DNA from: an uncultured Bacteroidia bacterium
GTDB taxonomy: Bacteria > Bacteroidota > Bacteroidia > Bacteroidales > UBA932
Reading direction: 5' to 3'
Length of the DNA: 64,000 bases
Assembly: GCA_902768665.1 (NCBI GenBank)
Contig: CACXMA010000012.1
Location: 1-64,000, forward strand
Shown here: piece by piece, positions 44,959 to 52,462 of the stretch
Layout: each line of letters begins with the position of its first letter
Position numbering within the stretch: the first letter of the stretch is position 1
The notes under the pieces: model-generated
What the model was told of the DNA's origin: nothing
Database searches by the model: none
The model's input: only the letters and a program-made list of their open reading frames with translations
Position numbers and translations under genes: made by a program

Positions 44959-45725
44959 TCCTCCTGCCGTTTAAAAGCTTCATCATGATGCTCGTCCGTA
45001 ACAACGACCATGGTGGTGTCATCGTTGTGCATACCGTCCTTTCGCCAGTACTGGACCAGAATCTTGAACTCGTCGGCAGACTCTACGCCCAGCAGTTCCC
45101 GGATACGGAGGCGCTCTTCCGTTTTTCCTTTGATGGACGCCAGGAATGCGCCCAGCGCATCGGTAACCAGCAGTAGCGTTTTCTTCGGTTCTTCAGGGAG
45201 ATGCCATTCTCCTGACACGGTCCTCACTTCGCCCTTGCCGGTTTTGTCCGGGTTGGAATCAAAGTAGTCCGGATAGTTGTCAAAGTGGTCCATCGAGGAG
45301 TAGATCTCCTTGATATGGTCTCCTTCCAGTTCCACCAGGCAGCTGTCCCCGAGGACATCGCAGGTCCACTTGCCTTCGGTTCCTAAGCGGAGTCCTGCCA
45401 GTGTGGCTCCAGCTGAAGCACCGGTTGCCAGCATATTCTCGGACCGCCACGGATCCCTCCCAAGGGCACGCCACTCTGCCAGCCTTTTCTGGACCTTTTC
45501 CATCCAGAACGGAGCCAGGGCCTTCACGTTCTCCCGAGTTGGGAACCAGTCCCTCTCCGCTGTATACCGGTCGGCAAGGATCTCCGCCCAGTACTTCGGG
45601 AAGAGGGACTGGCTCATTCCGTCGCTTACAGCCACAGACCGCGTTGCGGGATTGATGCTGAAACGGTCCTGGCAGTCGGCTTCGGATTCGGCTTCCTTTT
45701 GCGTTATGAAGGCACGCACTCTCAT
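44946..45725 (-). CDS. PP2C-type protein phosphatase of the triad
   Basis: This 259-residue protein has PP2C motifs: Asp20 in CQDRF, VAVSDGMSQS (Asp35, Gly36), ASAGATLAGL, VLGDSCLV, LLLVTDALG and the metal-binding NDDTTMVVV near the C-terminus. It should remove phosphate from Ser or Thr, probably from proteins modified by the adjacent kinase. Its start overlaps the vWA stop by one base and its end overlaps the kinase start. Confidence 0.84.
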   Translation of the reverse strand: MRVRAFITQKEAESEADCQDRFSINPATRSVAVSDGMSQSLFPKYWAEILADRYTAERDWFPTRENVKALAPFWMEKVQKRLAEWRALGRDPWRSENMLATGASAGATLAGLRLGTEGKWTCDVLGDSCLVELEGDHIKEIYSSMDHFDNYPDYFDSNPDKTGKGEVRTVSGEWHLPEEPKKTLLLVTDALGAFLASIKGKTEERLRIRELLGVESADEFKILVQYWRKDGMHNDDTTMVVVTDEHHDEAFKRQEEWVW

Positions 45726-46567
45726 TACCTGATGTCTCCCAATCCTTTGCTCGAACCGAAATCAATCAGGGAAACAAGCTGGACACCGTCCGCCTCGAAG
45801 ATGCAGCCGCGGGAACCGTCTTTCAGCGGGAGATCGTTCTTGGCAGCGGCAGCGGCGTATGCCTTGGGCACTTCGCTGGAGATATTGAAGATGAAGCGGG
45901 CTTCGTCGGAGCTGCCTTCCTGCACCTCCGACGGGAACACCAGGTTGGCACCGGCTTTCTTGATCAGGGCGTTGAAAAGGAGCACATTGCCGTCTTCGCA
46001 CTGGAGGTCCATCAGCTGCCTGGCCACCCGGGCGGTCTCCTCCATGCAGTCTTCCACGGTCTTGTAGTCGTAGTACGGCGCTCCGTCAGAGATATTGATG
46101 ACTACGGGCGCGGGGTGTCCGGGCTTGTCGGTCATCCACTTTTCGATGAGGGCTTTGGCCATTTCAAAGGCTCCTTTCATGTTGGTGGCGCCGTCCTTGG
46201 TGATGGGCTCCACCCACACGGGCATCTTATAGGGAATCTCCACCAGGCCGCCGGCACCGTCGCTCTGTTTCTTCATCAAGTCGTCAATACGCAGGGGCTT
46301 GGCATCCAGGTCCTTGAGGTAGCCGGAGCACAGCTCGTGGACGTAATTGTCATAACCGATGACGGAGATGAATGCGCGGTTTTTTGGGCTTTCGCCGTCG
46401 AAGTTGCGCTGGATGAGGGTGTTGATGACGCGGTTCACGGCCTTGGAAGCGAACTCGCTCTTGGTCATGTTGTCGTCATACTTGCTCATCATGGAACCGC
46501 TCTGGTCCAGAAGGATAATCAGCAGGCCGGGCGTGGCGCTGCTCCATTGCATTTCGTAAGGGTCCAT
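45725..46567 (-). CDS. von Willebrand factor A protein, TerY-like
   Basis: This 280-residue cytoplasmic protein has a complete metal-ion-dependent adhesion site: DQSGS (Asp21, Ser23, Ser25), Thr128 in DGATNM and Asp161 in ISDGAP. vWA proteins bind partner proteins through this metal site. It is the first gene of the vWA-PP2C-kinase triad and follows the Sel1-like gene by 4 nt. It may be the scaffold or substrate of the kinase and phosphatase. Confidence 0.85.
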   Translation of the reverse strand: MDPYEMQWSSATPGLLIILLDQSGSMMSKYDDNMTKSEFASKAVNRVINTLIQRNFDGESPKNRAFISVIGYDNYVHELCSGYLKDLDAKPLRIDDLMKKQSDGAGGLVEIPYKMPVWVEPITKDGATNMKGAFEMAKALIEKWMTDKPGHPAPVVINISDGAPYYDYKTVEDCMEETARVARQLMDLQCEDGNVLLFNALIKKAGANLVFPSEVQEGSSDEARFIFNISSEVPKAYAAAAAKNDLPLKDGSRGCIFEADGVQLVSLIDFGSSKGLGDIR

Positions 46568-46571
46568 AATT

Positions 46572-47006
46572 TTATCTTATTACTACGGTTATAGATATGC
46601 TTCGAAAACGGTCGCCGCTGAATGGTTGGAATGCGGTCTTAATCTGCTCAATCCTTGTGTCAATCCATTCCTTCTGGGCGTCGTTATGGACGGGGATGAG
46701 GAGGGTGCCATGCCGCTCGTCAGATGAGGCCTTGGCATCGGACAAAACAACCAGCATTCTGGGTGATTCGGGGTATGTTTCGGCAATGAACTTATCCCAC
46801 TGTCTTTTAAGGACAAAGGCTTGTGTATTGGCTGTACCGGGGAAGTGATGGTCCCAGGCTTTGAGAAACCATTCTTCGGCCTTGTCCGGATCTTTCTCCA
46901 CATTCCGTCCAGTGAGGTAATAGTTGCCGATAATCCACTGGGCATGGCCGGCGCTTCGTCCTTCTTCACGTAATCTTTTATACAGTTCATTAATCTCCAT
47001 TGGCAT
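46572..47006 (-). CDS. Small Sel1/TPR-like protein
   Basis: This protein of about 144 residues has one Sel1-like helical pair (IIGNYYLTGRNVEKDPDKAEEWF) in its N-terminal half. The C-terminal half has alternating beta-strand patterns (RMLVVLSD, TLLIPVHN, SISITVVIR). Function is unknown. It begins 5 nt after the preceding stop and ends 4 nt before the vWA gene, so it is part of the triad operon. Starts at 47027 or 47000 are also possible. Confidence 0.6.
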   Translation of the reverse strand: MPMEINELYKRLREEGRSAGHAQWIIGNYYLTGRNVEKDPDKAEEWFLKAWDHHFPGTANTQAFVLKRQWDKFIAETYPESPRMLVVLSDAKASSDERHGTLLIPVHNDAQKEWIDTRIEQIKTAFQPFSGDRFRSISITVVIR

Positions 47007-47011
47007 ATTGT

Positions 47012-47395
47012 TTAGTCGTTCACACATTTATAATATCCATAGCCGGTGGATGTTTTGCTCACGCAAAAACAATCGGCACTGTAATGGTCATTGAATACCT
47101 CCAGGATGTCATCCAGGTCACTTTTAGGGAGGTCTTCCAGGAGTCTGTAGTTTGCATAGCCGTCGGTAAAGTAATGAGTGTCATCCGGATCATACTCTTC
47201 CAAAGTAGCATCTCGGCCGATAGGAATGTCTATGTTGTTGAAAGAATCGTGGATGGCAATCCCATTGGGGATAACGCGCCAATGCTCTTCCAGTCGAAGG
47301 AGATGAGGGTCATAAGCGCAGACAAAACGAAAGGCTGCCGCAAGCACGTTTGCCGCGCTTTGAAAAGGTTGATTAACAATGAGTTTGTAATGCAT
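47012..47395 (-). CDS. Hypothetical protein, first gene of the triad operon
   Basis: This 127-residue protein (start ATG at 47395) has no recognised domain. It is acidic, with several Asp-Asp and aromatic pairs (EYDPDDTHYFTDGYANYRLL). It lies behind the dyad promoter at 47426-47465 and leads into the Sel1-like, vWA, PP2C and kinase genes on the same strand. Confidence 0.6.
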   Translation of the reverse strand: MHYKLIVNQPFQSAANVLAAAFRFVCAYDPHLLRLEEHWRVIPNGIAIHDSFNNIDIPIGRDATLEEYDPDDTHYFTDGYANYRLLEDLPKSDLDDILEVFNDHYSADCFCVSKTSTGYGYYKCVND

Positions 47396-47425
47396 TAAAA
47401 ACAATAGTTGTTGTTTATTCGGGTG

Positions 47426-47465
47426 CAAAGATACCGGCCACTTATGCAAAAAGGCCGCACAAGTG
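47426..47465 (-). promoter_or_regulatory. Dyad promoter 1 (triad operon)
   Basis: On the minus strand the -7 box is TATCTTTG (47433-47426). Directly upstream lies the dyad CACTTATGC-N9-GCACAAGTG (47439-47465, plus-strand reading), in the place of a -33 box. The arrangement matches dyad promoter 2 (49596-49635) at the same distance, which suggests one shared regulator. Confidence 0.65.
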
Positions 47466-47470
47466 CGACC
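47448..47470 (-). terminator. Terminator after the 293-residue gene
   Basis: On the minus strand GGTCGC (47470-47465) pairs with GCGGCC (47458-47453), followed by five T. It lies inside the dyad of the promoter that follows, so the same bases seem to serve both termination and regulation. Confidence 0.55.
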
Positions 47471-47503
47471 TTATAATAATCTATTGTTATAATTATTCCC
47501 TCT

Positions 47504-48385
47504 TTACATGTTTGAAATGTAAGTTAAAATCTCCGGCTCGACAATCTCTCTGAATTCCGGTCTAGGGACTCCGTTACTACCTCTCATGCGTATACATAGT
47601 ACTTTCAAATCTCCTTTTACCAGGAGTTTAAAGAAGACCTCAGCAGGAGTCTTCTCCGCTTTGCCCTTTTTGTGAGTAGTCGGGTATTTCGCTGGTAATG
47701 AATGGGTATTATTATTTCTATAGCGTTTATCGTCAGTTTCAGGCCCCCAGGATTTTTCTATGGTAAAACCGTAATCTAGAAGTGCATCAATTATTGGCAG
47801 ACCGACGCCTACGGCGAAATCTACTTGGGACTTCTTGACAGCATAAACCGCTGGTTCAAGTACATGCTTTTGAATGTAACTGTTGAGCGTTTTATCTCTA
47901 GCAAGATTAATCTTTGTCTCCTGCCATGTGGCAGTCTGCCATGGGCAAATTTCAATGGCAAAAGGAAGACGTTTTTCATCGGGGTGTTTTTTCCTGGGAT
48001 AGGCATCCACAAGCCGATCAAGATACTTCTTGCGCCCTTCCCACCACACCCTGCCCTCCGGATTATAGGAATTCTCATCCAGAATGGGAAAACCCTTTGC
48101 GAAAGACGAATAACCGTTAGGAATTCGCTTTTTTGTATTTTCTCTTGAGAATAGTGACTCGTGGCCTTCTTTGTAGGCAGGGTTGAGGTTGATCATCACA
48201 ACCGAACAACAATCCGGATTACCCCAGAAGGGTTCAGGCATCGTTCCGAAGTACTCTTTGGTAAGAAGTCCTTTCCCCTCTTTTTGTATTGCAAGGAAGG
48301 CGTCATCCGTTTCAAGACCTCTGTCTTCAATAGACCATCTATTTAAAAGATCGTCACAGTGTTCAAAGAACGATTGAATATCCAT
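47504..48385 (-). CDS. Hypothetical protein, possibly uracil-DNA-glycosylase-like fold
   Basis: This 293-residue cytoplasmic protein has no membrane segment. The segment CCSVVMINLNPAYKEG followed later by EICPWQTATW is reminiscent of the NPG-type motif of the uracil-DNA glycosylase superfamily, but the match is too weak for a call. GC content is low for the window. It has its own terminator at 47448-47470. Confidence 0.65.
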   Translation of the reverse strand: MDIQSFFEHCDDLLNRWSIEDRGLETDDAFLAIQKEGKGLLTKEYFGTMPEPFWGNPDCCSVVMINLNPAYKEGHESLFSRENTKKRIPNGYSSFAKGFPILDENSYNPEGRVWWEGRKKYLDRLVDAYPRKKHPDEKRLPFAIEICPWQTATWQETKINLARDKTLNSYIQKHVLEPAVYAVKKSQVDFAVGVGLPIIDALLDYGFTIEKSWGPETDDKRYRNNNTHSLPAKYPTTHKKGKAEKTPAEVFFKLLVKGDLKVLCIRMRGSNGVPRPEFREIVEPEILTYISNM

Positions 48386-48424
48386 ATTAACGAGATAATG
48401 GTTATTAACAGTGTGTTGATGATG

Positions 48425-48937
48425 TTATTTAAATAGATTATACTCACTCATCTTATCTGGATAGTTAATAAGACGAATTCCCATTCCGATTAAGTCACCA
48501 ATTGTGTAGTTGGTACATTCCACATTGGGATGAACGCGAAAAGTTCTTATGTCAGCCTTATGATGGTAATAGCATAGTTGCTTCAATCTAAGAAGGTTGT
48601 CTTCCGTTATCTGGTCTTTTGACTGGTTAAAGAAATTGGTTATCTTTTCAATTTCATAAACCTCCATCTCTTCGGTAATAACATTGAAATTGTCGAAAAA
48701 GAAGAGGGCTCCGGTCGCATAAATATATGCTAGCCGATCCTTATCAATGTAGGCCTTTTGCTGCAGGTCAGAATAAAAGGGTAAAAGATCTTTCAGAGAA
48801 GAAACAGCCGACTCTCTCCTTTTCTTTTCTTCTTGCGTCTGAGTCATAATAATACTAGCTTCTCTTCTGATATTATCCGCGGTCAATGCCTTATTCGCAT
48901 TTTCCTTTATCTTGTCAATAGGTTTGAAATAACTCAT
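48425..48937 (-). CDS. Hypothetical helical protein
   Basis: This 170-residue protein is rich in Lys, Glu and Ile, with a predicted helical N-terminus (EEKKRRESAVSSLKDLLPFY) and a C-terminal His pair (YYHHKAD). No domain is recognised. Base composition is AT-rich. It is preceded by a -7 box at 48975-48982. Confidence 0.6.
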   Translation of the reverse strand: MSYFKPIDKIKENANKALTADNIRREASIIMTQTQEEKKRRESAVSSLKDLLPFYSDLQQKAYIDKDRLAYIYATGALFFFDNFNVITEEMEVYEIEKITNFFNQSKDQITEDNLLRLKQLCYYHHKADIRTFRVHPNVECTNYTIGDLIGMGIRLINYPDKMSEYNLFK

Positions 48938-48974
48938 AACGTCAGTGGTATTAAGATCTGATACTGTTTACTCA

Positions 48975-48982
48975 CAAAGTTA
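48975..48982 (-). promoter_or_regulatory. -7 element for the 170-residue gene
   Basis: On the minus strand this is TAACTTTG, a perfect TAnnTTTG, 37 nt before the ATG. No -33 box is seen. Confidence 0.45.
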
Positions 48983-49022
48983 TAAAGAATAATCGAGATT
49001 TAGTGTTTATGACAGAGGCTGC

Positions 49023-49541
49023 TTACTGCAACAACCATCTGAACTCCAACTCCTCCTGGGCCTCGGGATATCCCAGGTCGGCGAAAATGTGAAGGATGTC
49101 AAGGTCGGCCGATTCTTTGAAAACCATCATATAGGTGTCGGTAAGGGTCTTGCTCATCGAACGAAGGTAATGGATAAGAGTCGTCCGGACTGTATTCAGC
49201 TCTTCTTCGGGTTCGTTAAAAATTGCCTGGTCGCAGACGGGGCCATGCAGGAGAACAGGAATAATACGATTGTCATCGTCTTCATCTATGTATTCTTCCA
49301 TTCGGTATAGGCGGAAATTCGTGCTTAGACCGATATAGGAAAGGACAAGGGCATCGGTATTGCCGCCATCGGCAAGCGATTTCAGGTCTTTGTACGCTAT
49401 TCCGCTTTCCTGCAATGCCTTGCAGACATACCAGTAGTTGTCGTGACTGGATCCGCATGCGCGAATAATATCGGTCAATGTTTCAGCTGTGCAGGGTTTG
49501 TTATGTACATTTTGCTGTTCCCAAGTTTGAATATAACTCAT
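49023..49541 (-). CDS. Hypothetical acidic protein
   Basis: This 172-residue protein is acidic and probably helical (EEELNTVRTTLIHYLRSMSK, ending in an EAQEELEF stretch). The final helix pattern with GYPEAQEELE resembles a half Sel1 repeat. Function is unknown. It lies behind dyad promoter 2 and so may be co-regulated with the triad operon. Confidence 0.6.
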   Translation of the reverse strand: MSYIQTWEQQNVHNKPCTAETLTDIIRACGSSHDNYWYVCKALQESGIAYKDLKSLADGGNTDALVLSYIGLSTNFRLYRMEEYIDEDDDNRIIPVLLHGPVCDQAIFNEPEEELNTVRTTLIHYLRSMSKTLTDTYMMVFKESADLDILHIFADLGYPEAQEELEFRWLLQ

Positions 49542-49595
49542 GCTAAAATGAATTGTTTTAAATTGATAATTAATGAATTAATGTTTTTAATGATG

Positions 49596-49635
49596 CAAAG
49601 ATAGCTGCGGCTTATGCAAGAATGCCGCATAAGTG
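49596..49635 (-). promoter_or_regulatory. Dyad promoter 2
   Basis: On the minus strand the -7 box is TATCTTTG (49603-49596). The dyad GGCTTATGC-N9-GCATAAGTG (49609-49635, plus-strand reading) lies directly upstream. It differs from dyad promoter 1 mainly in the spacer, and the distance between dyad and -7 box is the same. Confidence 0.65.
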
Positions 49636-49835
49636 TTTTTCTTGTTACTATTGAAATACTAATACTACAACATTTTGATTATCAATAATTTAAAGAGCAT
49701 GCGGGCTGAAAATGATTTTATCAATCATTCTCTCAATCAGATATTTCGCTGGATTTTTTGCCGCCGCGAAGATATAAAAAAAAGTACCGAGCCGAAAATA
49801 TTTTTTTCGGAGCGTTCAGTAACCGCCAGAATGAT

Positions 49836-49843
49836 TATCTTTG
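49836..49843 (+). promoter_or_regulatory. -7 element of the Tudor/BspA/WG gene
   Basis: TATCTTTG is a perfect -7 box, 37 nt before the ATG at 49881. No -33 box is seen. It also argues against starts upstream of 49850. Confidence 0.55.
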
Positions 49844-49880
49844 CAAAGACACGGAAGACAATCGGACAGCCGGATCAATC

Positions 49881-50738
49881 ATGGATCATCGCAGATTAAC
49901 GCGTTTGGCAGATGTTATAGCCATGAGTCCTGAGGGGGCGAAAAAGGAAGGCCTTTCCTTCTTTAAGGAAGGGCTTTGGGTTCTTCATGCGCAGTTCGGT
50001 ACAGGAGTGATTGTAAAACTGGAGGAACAATGTGCCATGGTCCAGTTTGACGCAGGTATCAAACGATTCTTCTTGAATTCCGACAAACTGTCTCCTCTGG
50101 ACATTAATGACGTATTCTTCTATCAGGGCTTTCAATATCGCAGACAGGCGGACGTGGATGAGCTGGAGCTTGTCGGAGTGGCAAACCCTTCTGCCAGTAA
50201 AGCCGTTATTCCTGATCACCTGCACATAAACGGGAAAGACTACCCGATAACGGCCATCGGAGAAATGGCATTTGCGAACATGAAAAGGCTGACAGATGTA
50301 ACCATTCCAGCCACCGTTGTGAAAATTGCTCCGCTGGCCTTTGTCGGGAGTGAGCATATCAGGCAAATCAGGAGTGAATCCAGCGGCCGCGAAAAAGTTT
50401 CTTTCATAATGAACGAACTGGACCTTTGGGGTATCCTGCCCAATCCGGAAAGAAAGGTCCCGTTCATTCCTTGCCGGTTTGAAGAAATCCGTTTTTACCC
50501 GGGATTTATGGACGAGAGGCAAAAGATTCCCACCTTCTATTTCCTTGTGAGGCAAAAAGGTCTCTGGGGCATCATCAGCAAGACGGGACATCAGCAGGCC
50601 CCCTGCATCTATGACGCCCTCTCTCCCAAAGAAGATGGGCGTCTTTGCATCGGCTTTGAATATCGGCAAGGGAACAGGTCCGGGCTGATTGATGCGAAGG
50701 GCAAAGAAGTTGTCATCGAGCGGCACGAGCGTCGCTGA
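49881..50738 (+). CDS. Tudor-like, BspA-type LRR and WG-repeat protein
   Basis: This 285-residue protein has three parts. Residues about 25-70 (LHAQFGTGVIVKLEEQCAMV) look like a small SH3/Tudor barrel as found at the end of UvrD-type helicases. Residues about 100-160 are BspA-type leucine-rich repeats (ITAIGEMAFANMKRLTDVTI). Residues about 205-280 hold WG repeats (GLWGIISKTGHQ, then SGLIDAKGKEV). No signal peptide is seen. Each part is usually a protein-binding module, so a cytoplasmic adaptor or sensor is likely. The combination is unusual. Confidence 0.7.
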   Translation: MDHRRLTRLADVIAMSPEGAKKEGLSFFKEGLWVLHAQFGTGVIVKLEEQCAMVQFDAGIKRFFLNSDKLSPLDINDVFFYQGFQYRRQADVDELELVGVANPSASKAVIPDHLHINGKDYPITAIGEMAFANMKRLTDVTIPATVVKIAPLAFVGSEHIRQIRSESSGREKVSFIMNELDLWGILPNPERKVPFIPCRFEEIRFYPGFMDERQKIPTFYFLVRQKGLWGIISKTGHQQAPCIYDALSPKEDGRLCIGFEYRQGNRSGLIDAKGKEVVIERHERR

Positions 50739-50741
50739 CGG

Positions 50742-51473
50742 CTAATGCTTCTCTTCTACCCTTGAGGCTTCAAACCAGTTTCCGTCGTCAATGATGGGGC
50801 TGATTTTCTTGGTGGCTATCTGCTTGTTGATGACTTCTACCAGAGAGTAAGACTTGCAGAAGAAGTGCAGGTCAAAGTCTTCCGGCGGGATGAAGGTTTT
50901 ATCCGTGTTGGAGAACTCGGACAAGTATCTTAGCGCGAAGATATGTATCAGGGAATCTTGTAAAACGCGGCCTACGGCAAACCATTCCATTGTATAGGTC
51001 AGACCGTAAGGTTCTAATTCAAGGATGTCATTCATCAAAGTCTTTCCATTCCCATCCTCGCAGTGATGCCGGAATCGGATGACGGTATTCTGTTGGATGG
51101 CGTGTGTGATGAGGCCCAGGTTTTCGTGTGAAAAGCGCTGGCTCAGGAGGACGCGACTTTTCATGGCCGGCATTTCGGTGACGGCGTTGTTCAGCACCAG
51201 GGCATCCACCAAAGTGCTGCGGATGCTTCCGTACTCCGAGAATTCTTCCTCGATGTAATACTTGTTGTCCCTGCGGTCACAGGTGATCTCAATGTTGAAT
51301 TCCTCCCGGATATCATTGATGTTCTGGAAGAACGTCCTCTTGGGCCAGTCCTTGCCGTCATCGTTCAGGGCGGAACGCTTCCACTTACGGTTGATTTCTT
51401 CGTAAGTGATACCGTTTGCACTCCGGATGGTGTCAATCAGCCAGATATAACGTCTGATGAGGCCTTTTGCCAT
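50742..51473 (-). CDS. WYL-domain transcriptional regulator (short)
   Basis: This 243-residue protein has an N-terminal winged-helix region (about residues 1-75) and a WYL domain (about 120-205) with the pattern LEPYGLTYTMEWFAVG and then FALRYL. WYL regulators often repress defence and stress islands and sense nucleic acid or other ligands. It is shorter than the usual 300-330 residues and may lack the C-terminal extension. It converges on the Tudor/BspA/WG gene with a 3-nt gap. It is the best candidate regulator for the dyad promoters in this island. Confidence 0.8.
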   Translation of the reverse strand: MAKGLIRRYIWLIDTIRSANGITYEEINRKWKRSALNDDGKDWPKRTFFQNINDIREEFNIEITCDRRDNKYYIEEEFSEYGSIRSTLVDALVLNNAVTEMPAMKSRVLLSQRFSHENLGLITHAIQQNTVIRFRHHCEDGNGKTLMNDILELEPYGLTYTMEWFAVGRVLQDSLIHIFALRYLSEFSNTDKTFIPPEDFDLHFFCKSYSLVEVINKQIATKKISPIIDDGNWFEASRVEEKH

Positions 51474-51476
51474 GAT

Positions 51477-51695
51477 TTATCTCCATTTGCTGGCGTAGCC
51501 GCCGAAATCTTGATATACGTAATGCCAACCGTCTTCCATAATCACGTGTACGGTATTGCCCTGCCAATAGGCATTCTGGACGTGGCCACAGGGAATATTG
51601 TTGAGGTTTTTACTGTGGTGAGTGTCAGACCAAAGGCTCACGGATGTTGTGGTAAAGGTACACTGACCTCTGTTTATATACTCAGAAGGAAACAT
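51477..51695 (-). CDS. Small hypothetical protein upstream of the WYL gene
   Basis: This 72-residue reading frame ends 3 nt before the WYL start and shares its strand, which suggests an operon. It has several His and aromatic residues (CGHVQNAYWQGNTVHVIMED, then GWHYVYQDFGG) and looks like a small beta-rich domain. No family is recognised. Confidence 0.5.
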   Translation of the reverse strand: MFPSEYINRGQCTFTTTSVSLWSDTHHSKNLNNIPCGHVQNAYWQGNTVHVIMEDGWHYVYQDFGGYASKWR

Positions 51696-51726
51696 ATTAT
51701 TCCGTTATTAATTATAGTGACTTGTA

Positions 51727-51734
51727 CAAAAATA
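51727..51734 (-). promoter_or_regulatory. Possible -7 element of the WYL operon
   Basis: On the minus strand this is TATTTTTG, a TAnnTTTG match, 31 nt before the small gene. A CAAC at 51756-51759 gives a one-mismatch -33 box. Confidence 0.4.
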
Positions 51735-51775
51735 ATAAGAATATTGCAGGTTTTACAACATTCTCACATAAACTT

Positions 51776-51817
51776 GCCGCCTGGCATCCCTGCCGCAAGG
51801 TCGGGACGCACATCTGG
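51776..51817 (+). pseudogene. Fragment of a P-type ATPase gene
   Basis: About 40 nt match the ATPase gene at 43255-43294 with only a few differences, and in the same reading frame: AAWHPCRKVGTHI here against AAWHPCHKVGTLI in the pump, followed at once by a stop. Nothing upstream resembles the pump. It is a remnant of a copy or a recombination scar within the island. Confidence 0.6.
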
Positions 51818-51833
51818 TAAATGTTAGGGGGAA

Positions 51834-52415
51834 CTACAGGACGACAATCATCGTCAGGCCGTTGCGCTCGCCGGCGACATAGCGGGTCTCATCATCGGAG
51901 CCGGCGCGGCGGAAGCGGTCGAGATAGAGCGGGCGGCCTTTCTGGAGCTGTACGCACTCGAAGCTGTCTCCGGGCCGCAGGCTGGAATTGACGGATTCCC
52001 TGACGACAAAGCGGCGCTCGCCGAGGTATTCCACCGTGATGATCCGGTCCGGCATCCATCCAAGCCGGAGCCGGGTCCCGGGCGTTAGGGAGTACGAGAC
52101 GACGGACTCTCCGCCGAATTCTTCCGACTCGACCGGGCTGCTGGCTTTCAGCTTGGCGCAGAAGTCTTTCCACCCCTCGCTGCCGGCATAGCGGGACAGC
52201 ACGTCGAGCGTGCGCAGGGAGATGGCGTCCGTGCCGCGGGAGGAGTAACCCCAGAGGCGCTCCAGCGTGCTTTCGGAGAGATGCTCGTGGAGGGTGGCGT
52301 CGATAGCGTCGACCAGTGCGATGAACCCGTTATGGGTTGCCGGGGGACGGCCGAAAGCCGTCTCCACGCGCTGCCGCAGCACCGCCACTTCGGGTCTGTT
52401 TACAGAAATTGACAT
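51834..52415 (-). CDS. Conserved Bacteroidota regulator-like protein
   Basis: This 193-residue protein has an N-terminal helical region with the pattern SESTLERLWGYSSRG and LRTLDVLSRYAG followed by WKDFC, which I have seen in many unclassified Bacteroidota proteins, and a C-terminal beta-rich half. A DNA-binding or regulatory role is inference. It is transcribed divergently from the membrane kinase through a symmetric shared promoter (52414-52454). Its -7 box is only 7 nt from the ATG, so the mRNA may be leaderless. GC content is high here. Confidence 0.65.
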   Translation of the reverse strand: MSISVNRPEVAVLRQRVETAFGRPPATHNGFIALVDAIDATLHEHLSESTLERLWGYSSRGTDAISLRTLDVLSRYAGSEGWKDFCAKLKASSPVESEEFGGESVVSYSLTPGTRLRLGWMPDRIITVEYLGERRFVVRESVNSSLRPGDSFECVQLQKGRPLYLDRFRRAGSDDETRYVAGERNGLTMIVVL

Positions 52416-52454
52416 TGCATGACAAAGATAAAAACAATATCTTTGTGCAACAAT
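52414..52454. promoter_or_regulatory. Symmetric divergent promoter
   Basis: Two -7 boxes face away from each other: CAAAGATA (52423-52430, minus-strand TATCTTTG) and TATCTTTG (52438-52445, plus strand), 7 nt apart. Each has an ATTG -33 box at a 20-nt spacer (52414-52417 for plus; 52454-52451 for minus), and each -33 box lies in the other promoter's start region. Only one direction could be used at a time. Confidence 0.7.
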
Positions 52455-52462
52455 GTCTTTTT

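Larger units (their letters stand above)
49542..49880. other. Divergent AT-rich intergenic region
   Basis: This 339-nt gap separates the minus-strand unknown genes from the plus-strand Tudor/BspA/WG gene. It contains dyad promoter 2 (49596-49635, minus) and a -7 box at 49836-49843 (plus). A run of A and T (about 49770-49810) lies between them. No further gene is supported. Confidence 0.6.

Noticed and set aside
43948..46567. Full tellurite-resistance operon
   Set aside because: No TerB, TerC, TerD or TerZ-like protein is present. Only the vWA-PP2C-kinase set is seen.
51510..51827. Plus-strand frame across the small gene and the ATPase fragment
   Set aside because: It has no domain, overlaps a better-supported minus-strand frame, and reads the ATPase fragment in the wrong frame.
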